From Rehmannia glutinosa (lineage: Eukaryota > Streptophyta > Magnoliopsida > Lamiales > Orobanchaceae), in assembly GCA_016081115.2 (NCBI GenBank), contig CM071936.1:87659943-87723942 (forward strand): 64,000 nt of DNA. The letters run 5' to 3'. The translations under genes and the position numbers were made by a program. Shown one piece after another: positions 44,531-56,554 of the stretch. Under the pieces are notes generated by a model that was not told where the DNA came from, made no database searches, and worked only from the letters and a program-made list of their open reading frames with translations. Each line of letters starts with the position of its first letter. The stretch's first letter is position 1.

Positions 44531-45535
44531 ACTAAAAATCACACTTGGTGCCAATGGCTAGATAATTTCTTTTTTCAGGGACAGAAATATATTTTTTTGG
44601 CATCCAATCATAGCACCAAACTCTGACTCAAGGCAGAAGAAGTGGTTGCTCTTCTGTACTTGAAACCAAAAGGCCCACTTTTTAGCTTAAGTGGGGATGA
44701 ATTTTTCAATGTTAATTTAAATGCAGGTCCTAAAGAATCTGATCATTTTGCATTTTAGACCTTGCATTCTCACCCACTTGTAATGGGGGACCTCAATTAT
44801 CTGGCACATCTTCAAAAACTATAGCTAAGGATAATTTTATTTAATTTAAAACAATCAGTGTTTTCCTTACCTGTTTTGGCCATTATCTTTGCATTTTATG
44901 GATATATGATCTGTAAAACTTGTAATAATATCAAGAAAAGAATCAGCATGACCTGTACCTTAAGAAAGTGGGCAGTGGGCACAATATGAAGGGTATCTTT
45001 ATGAAGCATGCACAGCCTTGCATGTTTATTTGTATACACAAGTGGAGAAGACATGCTTTGTGCCATGTTATGTATTTGTATATATAGCTTTGGAAATAGA
45101 CTTAAAAAAGAAATTAGTAGTCTAATTCTTGTTAATGCATGGACAATTAATATTACATCTAGCAAGGATGAGTCTAACATATATGTAACATGTCATAATT
45201 TTGGGGTAATCAAAATTATTCGTGTGATTTTGGGATTAGTTTAGGTTTGTCCAAGTAATCTTGATATGATAGGTACTTTGAGCACGAAAAATGATTTGCA
45301 ATACGAGCATTGGTTGGGCTAACTCTAAGTCAAGACCTTCCGATTCTTAAGTTAGAATAGGTTGTAAGAATTTAAGATCATTCTTAACAAATTAAATAAT
45401 ACAACTATACAAGTAAATCCAAACAAAAGTTACATATCAATTTGCCGTTTAGCAATTTAGATATGAACCATGAAATTAATCGTATCCAAACCAACTTAAT
45501 GGCAAATCATCAGCTTCAAATCCAACCATGCCTCA
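44531..45535. other. Unassigned intergenic DNA
   Basis: No coding domain, repeat array or element end was recognised. Confidence 0.45.
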
Positions 45536-45882
45536 GGTTGCATTTAGATGAAAAAAAATTGGATTTGAGGGAAGAATGACTCAAAGGGAGATGGATTTGA
45601 AATCCGCCTACTCAAAAAAGCTTAAATAGGAGTTCATGGATTTGAAATCCATTAGATCTTAAGGCTTCATTTGGATGGAAGGATTTGAGCTATGGATTTC
45701 AAATCCATAATAACAAATTATTGAGATTGTTTGAATGAAATAATTCTATAATGAATTTCAAATCCTTAGAAGCTATTTTTGGAGTAAATTTGGTGGATTT
45801 CAAATTCTTCCTTCTTAGAGTCATTTGAAATACTTCCATAATCCCTTTCCCCAAATACAAATCCTCTCATCTAAATGCAACC
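45536..45882. mobile_element. MITE with GGATTTNAAATCC palindromes
   Basis: The ends GGTTGCATTTAGATGA (45536) and TCATCTAAATGCAACC (45867-45882) are perfect inverted repeats. The interior contains at least four GGATTTGAAATCC or GGATTTCAAATCC palindromes. A second left-end-like block (GGCTTCATTTGGATGG, about 45662) lies inside and a third starts near 45938, so several copies or fragments are stacked. No target duplication could be confirmed. Confidence 0.68.
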
Positions 45883-46579
45883 TAAGACTAACTTAAAAGC
45901 TCAATAAATTTGTTATTATTGATTTGAATTCTTAATCATGTTGCATTTGGATGGAAAATTTTGGAATTGTGTGAGTATTTGAAATGACTTCATATAAATG
46001 GATTTAAAATCCGTCACAAAGACTCAAAAAATAGCTCAAAATAAGAACTCAGTCGATAGCATTTTCTCACGGCAAGTTCTAACTAACACATCCCCATCTA
46101 TATATTTACATGTTAAGAACATTGACCACTCTCTCGACACACTGCCTCATTATCGAGACAAGCAGCAATACAATATACAACATATATTTACGTACGTATA
46201 CCTCACACAAAAATCTCGTATCTACTCCTAATCTACGTCTATAAATCTATATCTTTGATCGTACGGCTCCAGACATACATCCTTCGGACGAATCTGTAAA
46301 AAACACGAGTTGAAAAAACTAGAGTTAATTAGTCGCATAAACTGTGGAAGAGTAAATTAAAGTAGTTTATGTTTGTAAATAAGTTGTACTTGTTTATTTT
46401 TAAAACACAAGTAAAGTTAGATTTTGTTCATGTGATTAGGTGTAGCTAGGAAAATTACAAATGGAAGCACATGGGTTAATGATTAAATTATTTGTAAATA
46501 ATTAAGATTTTATTGGCAGTATTTACCTGAAACTTGACTGGATCTGTTAAAAGAAACAAAAAGATGAAATAATTTGTTT
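45883..46579. other. Intergenic, truncated MITE then host gene 3' side
   Basis: 45938-46020 resembles the left half of the preceding MITE. The rest holds no recognised feature. Exon-like stretches behind TTTTACAG acceptors (46297 and 46543, minus strand) could be alternative 3' exons of the neighbouring gene. Confidence 0.4.
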
Positions 46580-48989
46580 TTATTTTGTTCTTGCATCTTG
46601 GAGTATTTTTTGATATCTAGGAAATCCATTCTTGCATGCGGAGACCTGCAGCCATGTGACATCAGATTAATTAGACATAGTCTAATATACAAAATGAATA
46701 AATAAATAAATATTTTTTTTTGGATTTTTTTATTTTATGATTAATGATTGGTTTATTGAATAAAGATATCGGTTTGAAGAGTCGAGTTGAAAAATCAGCA
46801 ATGATGCCGACAAGTTGCGTAGTTATCTATTTTTTTATATATCTATTTCTTACACATAATATGAAATGAAACCATGGGTAATGGAAATGTGGTTGGGATA
46901 CTTACATGCCCTCAAACAAAATGGAGGATCAAGATTATTAGCTCAAGGGCATTAATTCTTAGGGGAATTTGCAAAGTAGGCCAAATCTTTTATAGGTTTG
47001 GCATCCTAGTCCTCCTCACAACTAATTATTCACCACCTCAATTTTCACATGTAATTAATGGATTCTCCAATCCAAATTTCTCCTAAGTCCTAGTGTCCTT
47101 CCCATTTAAACATTAAACTAAAGTCTTTTTTTTCGACCACAAATTTAGGATTTAGGAAGTTCAATTCTGTCCTTGATTACACGTAATTATGGTACTCTAC
47201 TATCAAGTCACTTGAAAAATTTGAGAAAATCATTCTAATAATCCAAATTTGGATGCAACGACTCGCAATTCTTCGATATAATTATCTTATTCATATAGTG
47301 GATTTTATATAAATTTACTATGTATAAAAATAAGGATAAATTACAAAAATTACCCTTGGTATTCAACTCAATTACAAAAGCCCCTAGTTATCTTTCAAAT
47401 TAAATATTATTTCAGATTTATTTCTATTTTACCCATTGCACTATGGGACATTTTTTTTAAACATATACAAATCCTATGGCGTATATGTAAAAAATCGTAT
47501 TTGTAATTTTAGAAAATAACTGTTTTTCTTTTAAATAGACTAACACTCTTGGATAATTTTTATAAGATTTATAAATTCCGTTTCGAGGGCACTCGCAGCG
47601 TGGGGTTTGAATTTGCTTTGTAAGAGGTTGGAGGAAAATTTATGTGTGGCGGAAAGGCGGAGGGAGGAGCCACTCGCCCCCTCCCCAACATTATTTTTTA
47701 AAAAAATTTACACTAGCTAGATTTTTTTTTAATTATAATTTATACCATTTTTAGGTATATCACCCCCGCTTTTTATGTTTCGCCCACTCCATTTTTATTA
47801 CTGGCTCTGCCTTTTTTCGTAGCGATTTAGTCTAAGACAGGCCTTAAGACCCTCATTTCGTTGAGTCATATCACAATTCGCTCTTTCCATTAAACTCAGG
47901 GGTATGGTAGTGGAGCCTTTGAGATGATATAATTCTTAGTCATCTTGAGAGATTCAAACAGGATATATCTGAATTCAAACATTTTGAGAGATTCCTAGGG
48001 CCATGTTCTAGAAGACAAACAGGATAAGCCCTATTGCTCCCAACGTGAAATCAACCTAAGAAACCCCATAATAAACGCCATATAATTCTTAGTCATCTTC
48101 GTACAGCGCTGTAGTAGGGCCCACCATCCCAACTTGCAATACTGAAAAATCTCCCAAATTTTCAAACTAAAAATATAATGCAAGCCCCTCAATAAACCCC
48201 ACTAAATTGACAAATAAAAAATCTACGAATTTTTCATGTTAAATAATAAATAAATAAATAAATTATGACGAAAATGGCCTTCTGACCAATAATAAGCTTA
48301 GGTAAGAACAGAAAGGGAGAGGGGTGAATGGACTTACAGCTTCAACATCAATTTTGTAAACCAACAGCTTTCTTCTCTCTCTGCAACTGGTCCTATACGC
48401 CACCACCACGTGACCAATCGCCAACACTAACGAGGAAACGAACATCGCGGCCTCCATCGCCGCCGCATATCCTCCTCTCCTGTGACTGTATCCGCCGCTA
48501 ATGATGAAAATATACGAAGCCTTCAGCGACACGAACACCAGCGACGCCGCCGAGCACGCGGTTGCGATCGCCAGGTACGGCCCCTCGACAGCCTCGGTCC
48601 GTCGCACAAACTATAAACACCTGTACAAATCCAAAAAAAAAAACGAATTCAAGCTTAATTAGTGGTTTATTGTTTTCTAATTTCATTTAATTTAAAAGTT
48701 TTCAAGTATATATATACTTACAGAATATGATGGCGGAGCGAATAATGGAAACGATCGGGATATCGATGAGCGAGCGGCGAAAATCGTAGTCGTTGAGATG
48801 CGCGGAGAAGGTTCGCAAGGTGAGCGACGACGGCGATAGGGCGGCGGATAAGAAGGCGGATGGGAGTACGGCGTCGGCGATTACGAGAAGAGTTGGGGCT
48901 GAGAATAAGAGGAGAGATATGAGAATGGCGATTAAGAAGAAAAGGGTTTTGATCCATCTTGGGATCACGAGTAGTACTACTCTCTTCAT
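46580..48989 (-). CDS. Host membrane-protein gene, three predicted exons
   Basis: ATG 48989 begins exon 1 (48722-48989; MKRVVLLVIPRWIKTLFF, then a long hydrophobic segment), which ends at GTAAGT. Exon 2 (48338-48620) follows a TTTGTACAG acceptor and encodes two more membrane segments and a basic end (AYRTSCRERRKLLVYKIDVE). Exon 3 (46580-46645) encodes SACKNGFPRYQKI and ends in TAA. From memory of the family, the layout matches the N-terminal membrane region of a plant alpha/beta-hydrolase-type protein, but no hydrolase domain follows. Exon 2 lacks one base near 48577: the frame shifts in SLCDGPRLSRG before PYLAIAT. The exons total 617 bases, one short of a full frame. It is either a pseudogene or a sequence error in a G/C run. 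No gene symbol is justified. Confidence 0.6.
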
Positions 48990-49020
48990 TGTTTTTCTCT
49001 CCCATTTGGTATATTTCAGC

Positions 49021-49023
<3 letters not shown>

Positions 49024-49053
<30 letters not shown>
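49024..49053. repeat. GT microsatellite in the likely 5' leader
   Basis: A (TG)n run lies about 35 bases upstream of the ATG of the minus-strand host gene, so CA repeats would be in its leader. A CT run follows at about 49180-49195. Confidence 0.85.
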
Positions 49054-49056
<3 letters not shown>

Positions 49057-49099
49057 GAGGAGAAAAAAAAAAAGGTGTGGGAAAAATAGATGGGAAAAA

Positions 49100-49896
49100 G
49101 AGAGGGTTAAAAGGGGTTTGGAAAATTAAGAAGAAAATATATTTGGTCAAATAGGGGAGGCTTGTTCTGTTCCTATTCTTCTTCTCTCTCTCTCTGGAAT
49201 TTTTATAATGCTTGTGATTTTTGTGTGGACTTAACTACTATACCTAATAAACTTCTAGGCCACTACCAACTAATCAAGGTTTTATGGAATCTTCTATTTT
49301 TAATGTCACGTATAAAATATGTGTATAAATAGTATTTTACGTGGTAAACTAAAACACCAGATGAAAAATCATAATGAATAAGAGCATTCTCGAAATCAAT
49401 TTGAAATGAACTTTTAAATATAGAAGTCCATTTGGTAAAATATGATGTGCTTGTTTGAGAGCACTTTTCAAGTGGATTTTGAATCTAAAGTCATTTTTCT
49501 AAAAATAAAGTTTATTCTAGAGAAATCAAAATTGGAAACTTTTTGAAAAGTTGTTTACTAAAAAAATTATTTTGTAAGTAGACTTTTAAAGAAGTGATCC
49601 CAAGTATGCACAACATATTTGGTAGTTATTTATAAATAGGTTTTTGGAATAAGTTATTTCTCCAAATGTCCATTATAGAAAACTACGAATTTGTGACTTT
49701 TCAATTTTAATTATTGCACTTCTGCAATATGCTATTAGAAAGCATTTTCAACAAACACTTAACATTACTTATAAATATTTTTTCTAAAAAGTTCATTTTG
49801 AGAAGTCAATTTCATAGATGAATTTTTTTCTGGGAAGTACTCTCAAACATGCACTAACTTATCTGGACTATTAATTAGCGTAGTTTGTTAGCTAGT
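49100..49896. other. Upstream region of the host gene
   Basis: Intergenic and AT-rich; it probably includes the promoter of the minus-strand gene. No other feature was recognised. Sequence around 49430-49840 has loose AAGT(C/G)ATTTT-like repeats. Confidence 0.4.
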
Positions 49897-50832
49897 TGTC
49901 ACGCCTCGTGACATTGAGGTGTCTTTCGTTATGACTACTGGTGGATTGTGCTGAGAATGATTATATGTGGCTTCGCCGGGCCGGGTTTGTGGAGTGCGTG
50001 CATATGACCGCCCGGATGTTGAAATGCACCAAGGTTAAATTTGGGGAGCTTGTCAATGGTCGTGAACTTGACGGTGAAGAAGAGAATTGACCATCCCTAC
50101 TCAACCTGGTCGGATGCTGGAGCCGCATTCCTGATGAGCCCAAGTCAGGGCGAAACCAGTGGTTGTCCCGAGGGATAGGCTGGCCCCGAGTGGTCCTGGG
50201 CCCCGCACGGGCATCGTGTGGGGGCTAAAAATGGCTAGGCCCGTGACAAGTGGTATCAGAGCCATCCCAACATTTGTATTAAAGTGGTTGCGCCAAACGC
50301 TCTTTACCAAAGAGGGTGGAGTAGGCAAGGGAGCGGAACATGTTGGGTGGCGATCATCTCGGAATCCTCTCTGGTCTCCGAGTGCGATTGGTGTGCGAGG
50401 GGCACATGTGTGGGCTGCCAAGGGGGCGTTGTTGATGCACTTCGGGTGAAGTAGACCGTGTACGAGGGAGTACACCATCTTGGGTGGGGGAGGATGTCAC
50501 GCCCAGTGACGTTAGGGTGTCTTTCGCTATGACTTTTGGTGGATTGTCTTTGAGAATGATTTGTATGTGGCTTGATCGGTGGTTTGTGGGTGCGTGCATA
50601 TGACCCTTCGGATGTTGAGCGAGCCTACCGGTTAAGTTCGGGAGCTTATCGGGTTGTGGATTTGACGGTGAAGAAGGGAATTGGTCATCCCTACCCCGGT
50701 CGGATCGGAGCCGCATTCACTAATGAGCGCAGCGGCGAAACCAGGTGGTTGTCTCGAGGATGGGGGCCCGGGTGAACCCCAGGAGCGCCGAGCGGGCATC
50801 GTGTGTGGCCCGAAATGGCTAGGCCCGTGACA
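49897..50832 (+). mobile_element. TRIM element, complete (936 bp)
   Basis: Two LTRs, 49897-50248 (352 bp) and 50495-50832 (338 bp), begin TGTCACGCC and end CCCGTGACA. A primer site TGGTATCAGAGCC (50251-50263) follows the first, and a polypurine tract GGGTGGGGGAGGA (to 50494) precedes the second. The internal region is only 246 bases, with no coding domain. The flanks share TAGT(T) at 49893-49896 and 50833-50836. This is the structure of a terminal-repeat retrotransposon in miniature. Confidence 0.93.
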
Positions 50833-51200
50833 TAGTTCTTTGTACCGCGTGTTATGAAATTAAATGGATTAGTTATTTCGAAATTCTTTATATTTGGAAG
50901 TTAATGAATGTAGTTTGGAAAATCAACCAATATTCTATGTTTTGTAAGTAAAAAAATATGCGTATGGCTTATTATGTAGGAGATAAGGTATTGGTTGAAA
51001 GAACAAGACATTAGAGAGTATATAGGAGTTAATCAACAAAAAATATGCCGTCAAGGGACTTCGTAGTGGATTTGAAATGTTATTAGACGATTGATTACAG
51101 TTCAAAACTTTTTAATTTGCCTGACATTTTGTTAATTTTGGTTACGCATAGTTTGTACTTTATAGAAGAGTTTAAATGTTTCCTTATATTCAATCTGAAT
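50833..51200. other. Unassigned intergenic DNA
   Basis: No feature recognised before the TA microsatellite at 51201. Confidence 0.45.
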
Positions 51201-51373
51201 ATATATATATATATATATATATATGAGTAGGTCTCCTGTAGGACCGTCTTACGGATCCTATTCCGTAAGACGGATCCCCCAGCCCGACCCGCGACCCGCT
51301 GACCGTGCCCCAGCCCAACGCCCCACCCCGCGGCCCAGCCCACCAGCGGCACCTCTTATTTAAAAAAAAAAAT

Positions 51374-51445
51374 TGCTCCAGTACGGAATTGAACTCACAA
51401 CCTTAATATACTTATGGTGGTGTTCTACCACTACACCACAAGTAC
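51374..51445 (-). ncRNA. tRNA-like module, left arm
   Basis: The minus strand reads GTGGTGTAGTGGTAGAACAC (A-box-like) and GAGTTCAATTCC (B-box-like), then a run of ten T, the signal that ends RNA polymerase III transcription. Acceptor-stem pairing is poor, so it is not a functional tRNA. The layout resembles tRNA-Gly. Confidence 0.55.
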
Positions 51446-51880
51446 TCATTGTGCAATTTTAGTATAATAATTTATATAAACCCATTCATAAATACGCATG
51501 TTAATTAAAAAAAATGAAAAATGCCTATAAATGTAAAGGCTAATAATTGAACCCAAGTCTATTAAAAAATCTTGATACATTATCTCAATAAATGGATCTT
51601 ATAAAAGTGTTACTTTAACTACATCATATTTATTTTTTATTTTTCTCTTTTTTGTTCCTAGTTTTGTAATGTAATAAGAAATATGTGAGTTAAAAGTACT
51701 CACTTTTATGAGTAAAAGTATCCATTTTTGAGATAAAGTATCACTTTTATGAATTGAAAGATGTGACAAAAGAAAAATAAATATGACATGTGAGTTAAAA
51801 GTACCACTTTTATGAGTAAAAGTATCTATTTTTTGAGATAAAGTTTCATGTTTTTTTAATACGGTCACATATTTTAATAT

Positions 51881-52520
51881 AAAAAATCTTATTTTTTGAA
51901 TATATAAGAATTAAAGTGTCAATGTTCACCTTAAAAGTGTCATATTTCTTATCAAAAGTATCACTATTTTAATATAAAGTATCAATTTTTTTCCAGAGAA
52001 TTTAAAATTTTAAAATGTCATTGTCCATCATGAAAGTATCATATTTAATATCAAATGTATCACTATTTCCAACATAAGTATCAGTTTTTCAATGTAAAAA
52101 ACATTAGCTATGAGACTAGAATGAATACATCAAAAAATCTTATTTTTTGGATATGTAAAAATTAAAGTATCAATGTTCACCTTAAAAGTATCATATTTCT
52201 TACTCAAAAGTATCACTATTTTCGGATAAAGTATTATTTTTATTCAGAGAATTTAAAATTTTAAAATGTCATTGTCCATCATAAAAGTATCATATTTAAT
52301 ATCAAATGTATCACTATTTCCATCATAAGTATCAGTTTTTCAATGTAAAAAACATTAGCTATGAAACTAGAATGTGTATATCAAAAATTCTTATTTTTTG
52401 AATATGTAAAAATTAAAGTATCAATGTTCACCTTAAAAGTATCATATTTATTACTCAAAAGTATCACTATTTTCAGATAAAGTTTCACTTGGTATTCAAA
52501 GAATTTAAATTTCTAAAATG
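51881..52520. repeat. 251-bp tandem repeat, about 2.5 units
   Basis: AAAAATCTTATTTTTTG-type anchors recur at 51881, 52132 and 52383. Each unit contains many AAAGTATCA(A/C)TTTT motifs and the block CATTAGCTATGA(G/A)ACTAGA. Confidence 0.85.
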
Positions 52521-52585
52521 AAGGGATGATAATGAAGCTTTATATCCATGGTTATATTCATGGTTATACTAAATATGCACAACAA

Positions 52586-52654
52586 GCACCATTGGTGCTG
52601 TGGTAGAATAACACCTCTCTTGGTTCGTTCACTCGGTTGATTCTACCGTGGTGC
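52586..52654 (+). ncRNA. tRNA-Gly-like module, right arm
   Basis: The sequence begins GCACCATTGGTGCTGTGGTA and continues GAATAACACC, then GGTTGATTCTACC, then GTGGTGC. This parallels plant tRNA-Gly (GCACC at the 5' end, TGGTAGAAT in the D arm, GGTTCGATTC-like T arm, GGTGC at the 3' end). The anticodon arm is degenerate and the T arm is altered, so it is a tRNA-derived pseudogene or SINE head. Confidence 0.6.
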
Positions 52655-52880
52655 AAATTTCTTAATTTTTTGAGTAAGAGGATCCAACCATTGGGTGGGG
52701 GGCGCCCAACTTGGGTGAGTTGGGCCTGGGCGGGTCGCGGGCGGGCGGGCGGCCCGATCAGCAAGTACTTGCATATTAGATGCAGTTTTTTTTTTATGCG
52801 GGCGGGTTGGGGATCCGTCTTACGGAATGGGAAGACGGTTTTATACAAGTTTTTGTCTATATATATATATATATATATAT

Positions 52881-54640
52881 ATCTCCATCCTAAAAACAAA
52901 AAATATCTCTGGATATATCTCCAATTTTTTTCTTTTATTTTATCTTAAATTGCAATATTATGTCTACGATATATAATACTATCATGTTGTACATATATTA
53001 TTAATGGAAAGTCAAGGTGAAATGGGAGAGGGAATTACAAGGATCCAGTTCGTTTAAATTTTAATAAATATAAAGAAGAAGTAAAGAAAAAGACATGTGG
53101 CTCGTAATTCCTATAGTATTTTTGTCTGTGTCAAATTGTTTGAATACTTTATTCTTGTCCATTATAATTTCTCAGAAAGAAAAAGAACGAGTGTATTTCA
53201 TTTATAGAGTTAGTTTACTTGTGAGAGACGGTCATCTCCATCTGCCTTACCAAGAAATTTAGCAAGGAATAAGAAAACCCAATAATATGACTCAATATAA
53301 ATATTGACATTTATTGTTTCTTTTTTTTCCCCTCTTTATATCATGACCAATTCATATGTGACTGTTCGATTATATAAGAAAATACAAATATTTTATTTCA
53401 TTAGACTATTATTTGGGATTATATCTACATAAGTAGCACAAAATATTTTATGGGAGCTAGAGATCAACTGCACGCCAATGTAACTAATTAAAAATCTCAA
53501 AAGCCTTGCATGTGTTTTTTCTAAAATTCATATTTTGATTTTACTTACTCCAAAATTCGAAATTATGTTTGTTTGATGCATTTATAATAAAAAAAAATGT
53601 CATTTACCTTTTTTTTTTCACAAAAAACAACAACGTATATCTATAATTTCAAATTTCAGCCATACGCATAACCTATGTGATAAAATATCGCTTATGTATT
53701 AATCACGATTTCTATCATTTTATTCAGAATATAACAGTGGACCCACTACCACCGTATGTATATATCTATAAATATATAAAAAGAGACTATTCTTAAAATA
53801 GTAATTCATAGTTTTCCTGCACATTTTTCGGTTTCTAAAAAAGAATAATAAAATTTCTTTAAGAAAAAAATAATAAAAATCTATGGAAAAATAAGAAGTT
53901 ATAAATATTTGTGATTTCATTATTTTTGGTAGTCAACATTCTTTTAATAAATCACTTTTGAAATTATATATTTAAATTGTTCAAACAAAGTTGTATATTA
54001 AAATAAAGTTATTTAAATCCGGTTTCAAATCTCTGTGTGTACTGCATTATATATAAATATATTTCTTTTTTTTATTTATTATGAATTTCATAACTTTTTC
54101 ATTTAATTTTAGATATGTTTTTCACGTATAATATATAAGTCATCTTTTGACAATCTTCGGTTGGTCATCGATATTGTCTATATACAATAAAAAATAAACA
54201 TAATAAATAAAAATATATAAGATATATTTTCTCGTTTACTTAATATGTTCACAACTTTCAAACTATATCAATCTAGCATGACCCACCCTCACTGGCAGGT
54301 TTAGGGTTGGGCCAACCTAGGCCCTAACCCTGCTCTCTTTTTCTTTTTAAAAAGGTAAATTTAGTGAGAAATTCTATTTTTTTATAAAAGTTAGTTACAA
54401 TTTGTATTATTTTTTTGGATTTTCTATCGACCCACCCCATTTTGTGTATCGGTCCACCTTTCTTAGGTCTCCGACTCGCCATTGCCCACCACTACAAATC
54501 TTACCATTAAAGTATCATGTATTATTTAACTTAAATATTGAAAAAATATCCCAACACTATTAACTTTTCAAATTGCTATATATATAAAATTTTAAATATA
54601 TCATCATTAAACACGCAAAACCAAATACAACCTAAATTCA
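52881..54640. other. AT-rich intergenic DNA without recognised features
   Basis: About 1.75 kb with many A/T runs. No coding domain, array or element terminus could be supported. Confidence 0.5.
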
Positions 54641-54644
54641 ATTA

Positions 54645-54770
54645 AAAAAAAAGGATAAACCCCATTCTTAAGGGCTCCCGTTGCCCCGCCTAGAGTTTCG
54701 TATAAGAGGTGATCAATCGCGAGACATGTCTCAATGAGCTAAGGTCATGAGTTGCCTTATACTTAATCAC
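54645..54770 (-). mobile_element. SINE, second copy, more diverged
   Basis: GGATAAACCCCATTCTTAAG with AGAGTTTCGTATAAGAGGTG and CATGTCTCAATGAGCTAAGG matches the SINE at 19174-19293 along its length, including the A/T run at the same end. No target duplication was found. Confidence 0.75.
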
Positions 54771-55990
54771 CACACAAGAAATCATTATTCAACCTGGCTC
54801 GGGACGGTGGTTTGAAGCTGGACATAGACAATGTCCAGGACTCTCTCAGGTTTGTTTCTCTTTCCGACGAAGGGCGATAGATGAAGGATCATCGAGGCGG
54901 AGGATCTTCGATCTCAAATTCAACGCTAAAATCTCAATTTTGGTCGTGGCCGAACCGAAGGACATGTTTTTCGAAAAAGAAAAGGAAAGGAGAAAGAAAG
55001 GAAGGATGTGGAAGGTTACCGGTGTTCTTGAGCTTACGTTCTCAATGGCCGACCTAAAATCTCTGCTCGGTCATGCAAATGCTAGTATGAATGAAGTGAA
55101 TGGGAAAGTAAGAAATGAAAGAGGAAAAACATATTTATAGGTTAACTTCCCTCGGAAGCATCGCATGATTGAAGAGGGTGCATCTTTTCAAATTCAAAAA
55201 GTTGGGTAATCACGTCCCCGTTTCTGTACAATGATGGTCCAATAGAAAGATACCCGCGTGTCTGTCATCATGGGACGCAATTAATCGCCGTTTGGACATT
55301 GATGGACGGTGACTATTGTCGAAACCGCGTTTGACTTCTCAATTTTCTCTCTCCAATTTAAAGTTTAAATCTATTTGAAGAATCTTTCTCCTCGAAATTA
55401 AACTTGGCGGTCATTGATGATACCCGAGCCGCAGGTAAAAATATATCCGCGTGGCTATTCGATGATGATGACGGATCATTTGTCGAATGAGCGTGGACTG
55501 ACCAGGATAGCGTAAGTAGCCGACCTGGTGACATGGGCACGAGCTTGAGACCACCACAACCAAATAAAATCAAGCAAGTGCTCCACTCAACAAATCTCCT
55601 ACTAAGTGGATTCAACGCCCGATGGCGACCAAGACGAGGTGCCACTGTTGACGAGTCAAAAGGACAAGTCAATAAGTTTCTCTCAACACATGGCCGGATG
55701 CGCCTCATGCACACAATGAGAAGACACGTGTCCCACCATTATCCCACTATTATGCTAGATGTAATGATGATTAGCCCACTAATTGTATTAGTATAAATAG
55801 ATCTCATTTATTAGGAAAAGACAAGAGAGAAAATCCTACTATATAACTTGTAAAATTTAAATTGAGTGTACGAAACCGACCAGACACGCTCCGCTTCGTC
55901 TTGATAAAAACGATTTAATTAGCCATTTTTCTCAATTTTCAAGTGTTTGTTTTACTCCCACGTCATATTATTTAAGTAATTTCTTTGTTG
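54771..55990 (+). repeat. Probable Ty3/gypsy 3' region and LTR remnant
   Basis: A TATA box (AGTATAAATAGATC, about 55789) is followed by a transcript-like leader rich in GAGAGAAAATCC. The upstream part has retrotransposon-like promoter composition. LTR boundaries and coding domains were not identified, so the class is a guess. Short frames on both strands (for example 54940-55140) show no recognised domain. Confidence 0.35.
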
Positions 55991-56554
55991 ATCCAAGAAG
56001 AACATCAACAACAAGTAAAACCCGCTCTATACATGTTTATAGAGAACACATTTGTCTCCACATATTAGATAATGACCACCTTTAAGTCCCATGTTTAATG
56101 CAAGCCACTTGGAATTATAAATTTAGAAAAATGTGTACTAAAGTTGTGGAAAATGCCTTCAATCAATTTTTACATCCTAATCAGCACTTCACACCTAAAA
56201 TACAACATGAATCACACATTTTTCATGCTAACAACTATCAAAATGAAATCTTAGATCGGAACGAAACCTCAAAGTCAGAATGAATATTTCCTGTAATTAA
56301 ATTACTGCTACTTCTATTATTCTGTTACAACTTCATTAGGGTACTGTTTATTTACTTACGACATTTAAATTAATATGGTGTGTGTAATAACAATTTGAGT
56401 TCAATATTTAGTGACCCAAGTTTAAGATCTTAAAAAACTCAATAGGTAAAAATACTTTGCCATCCAAAGTTCCAAACTATTGCGATTTTTGCACTTTGAG
56501 AGCTAATTTTTCTTTTCACATTTGTCATCTAAATTATACGAGTTTTGTATTTTG
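55991..56554. other. Unassigned DNA before copy B
   Basis: No feature recognised. The bases just before the LTR are TTTTG; their partner duplication would be beyond the window. Confidence 0.45.

Larger units (their letters stand above)
51225..52856. mobile_element. Inverted-repeat element with tRNA-like modules
   Basis: Both ends lie in TA microsatellites (51201-51224 and 52859-52880). The left arm contains CCGTCTTACGG, ATCCTATT, CCGTAAGACGG, an 11-bp hairpin. The right arm has GGATCCGTCTTACGG inverted relative to it. Inward from each end come a G/C-rich stretch, a T/A run and a tRNA-like module, all in inverted arrangement. The centre is a 251-bp tandem repeat. There is no transposase gene, so it is non-autonomous, probably MULE-like. 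Confidence 0.72.

Noticed and set aside
44896..45244. Overlapping open frames on both strands at 44.9-45.2 kb
   Set aside because: AT-rich and hydrophobic by composition, with no domain or splice context.
50101..50478. Minus-strand open frame of 125 codons
   Set aside because: It lies wholly in the TRIM LTR and internal region, has no domain and reflects GC-rich composition.
51374..51445. Functional tRNA gene
   Set aside because: Acceptor and anticodon stems do not pair properly. Only the promoter-like boxes and a terminator-like T run remain.
55358..55796. Open frames on both strands at 55.4-55.8 kb
   Set aside because: Overlapping frames with no domain, in LTR-like sequence with a TATA box; not supported as genes.
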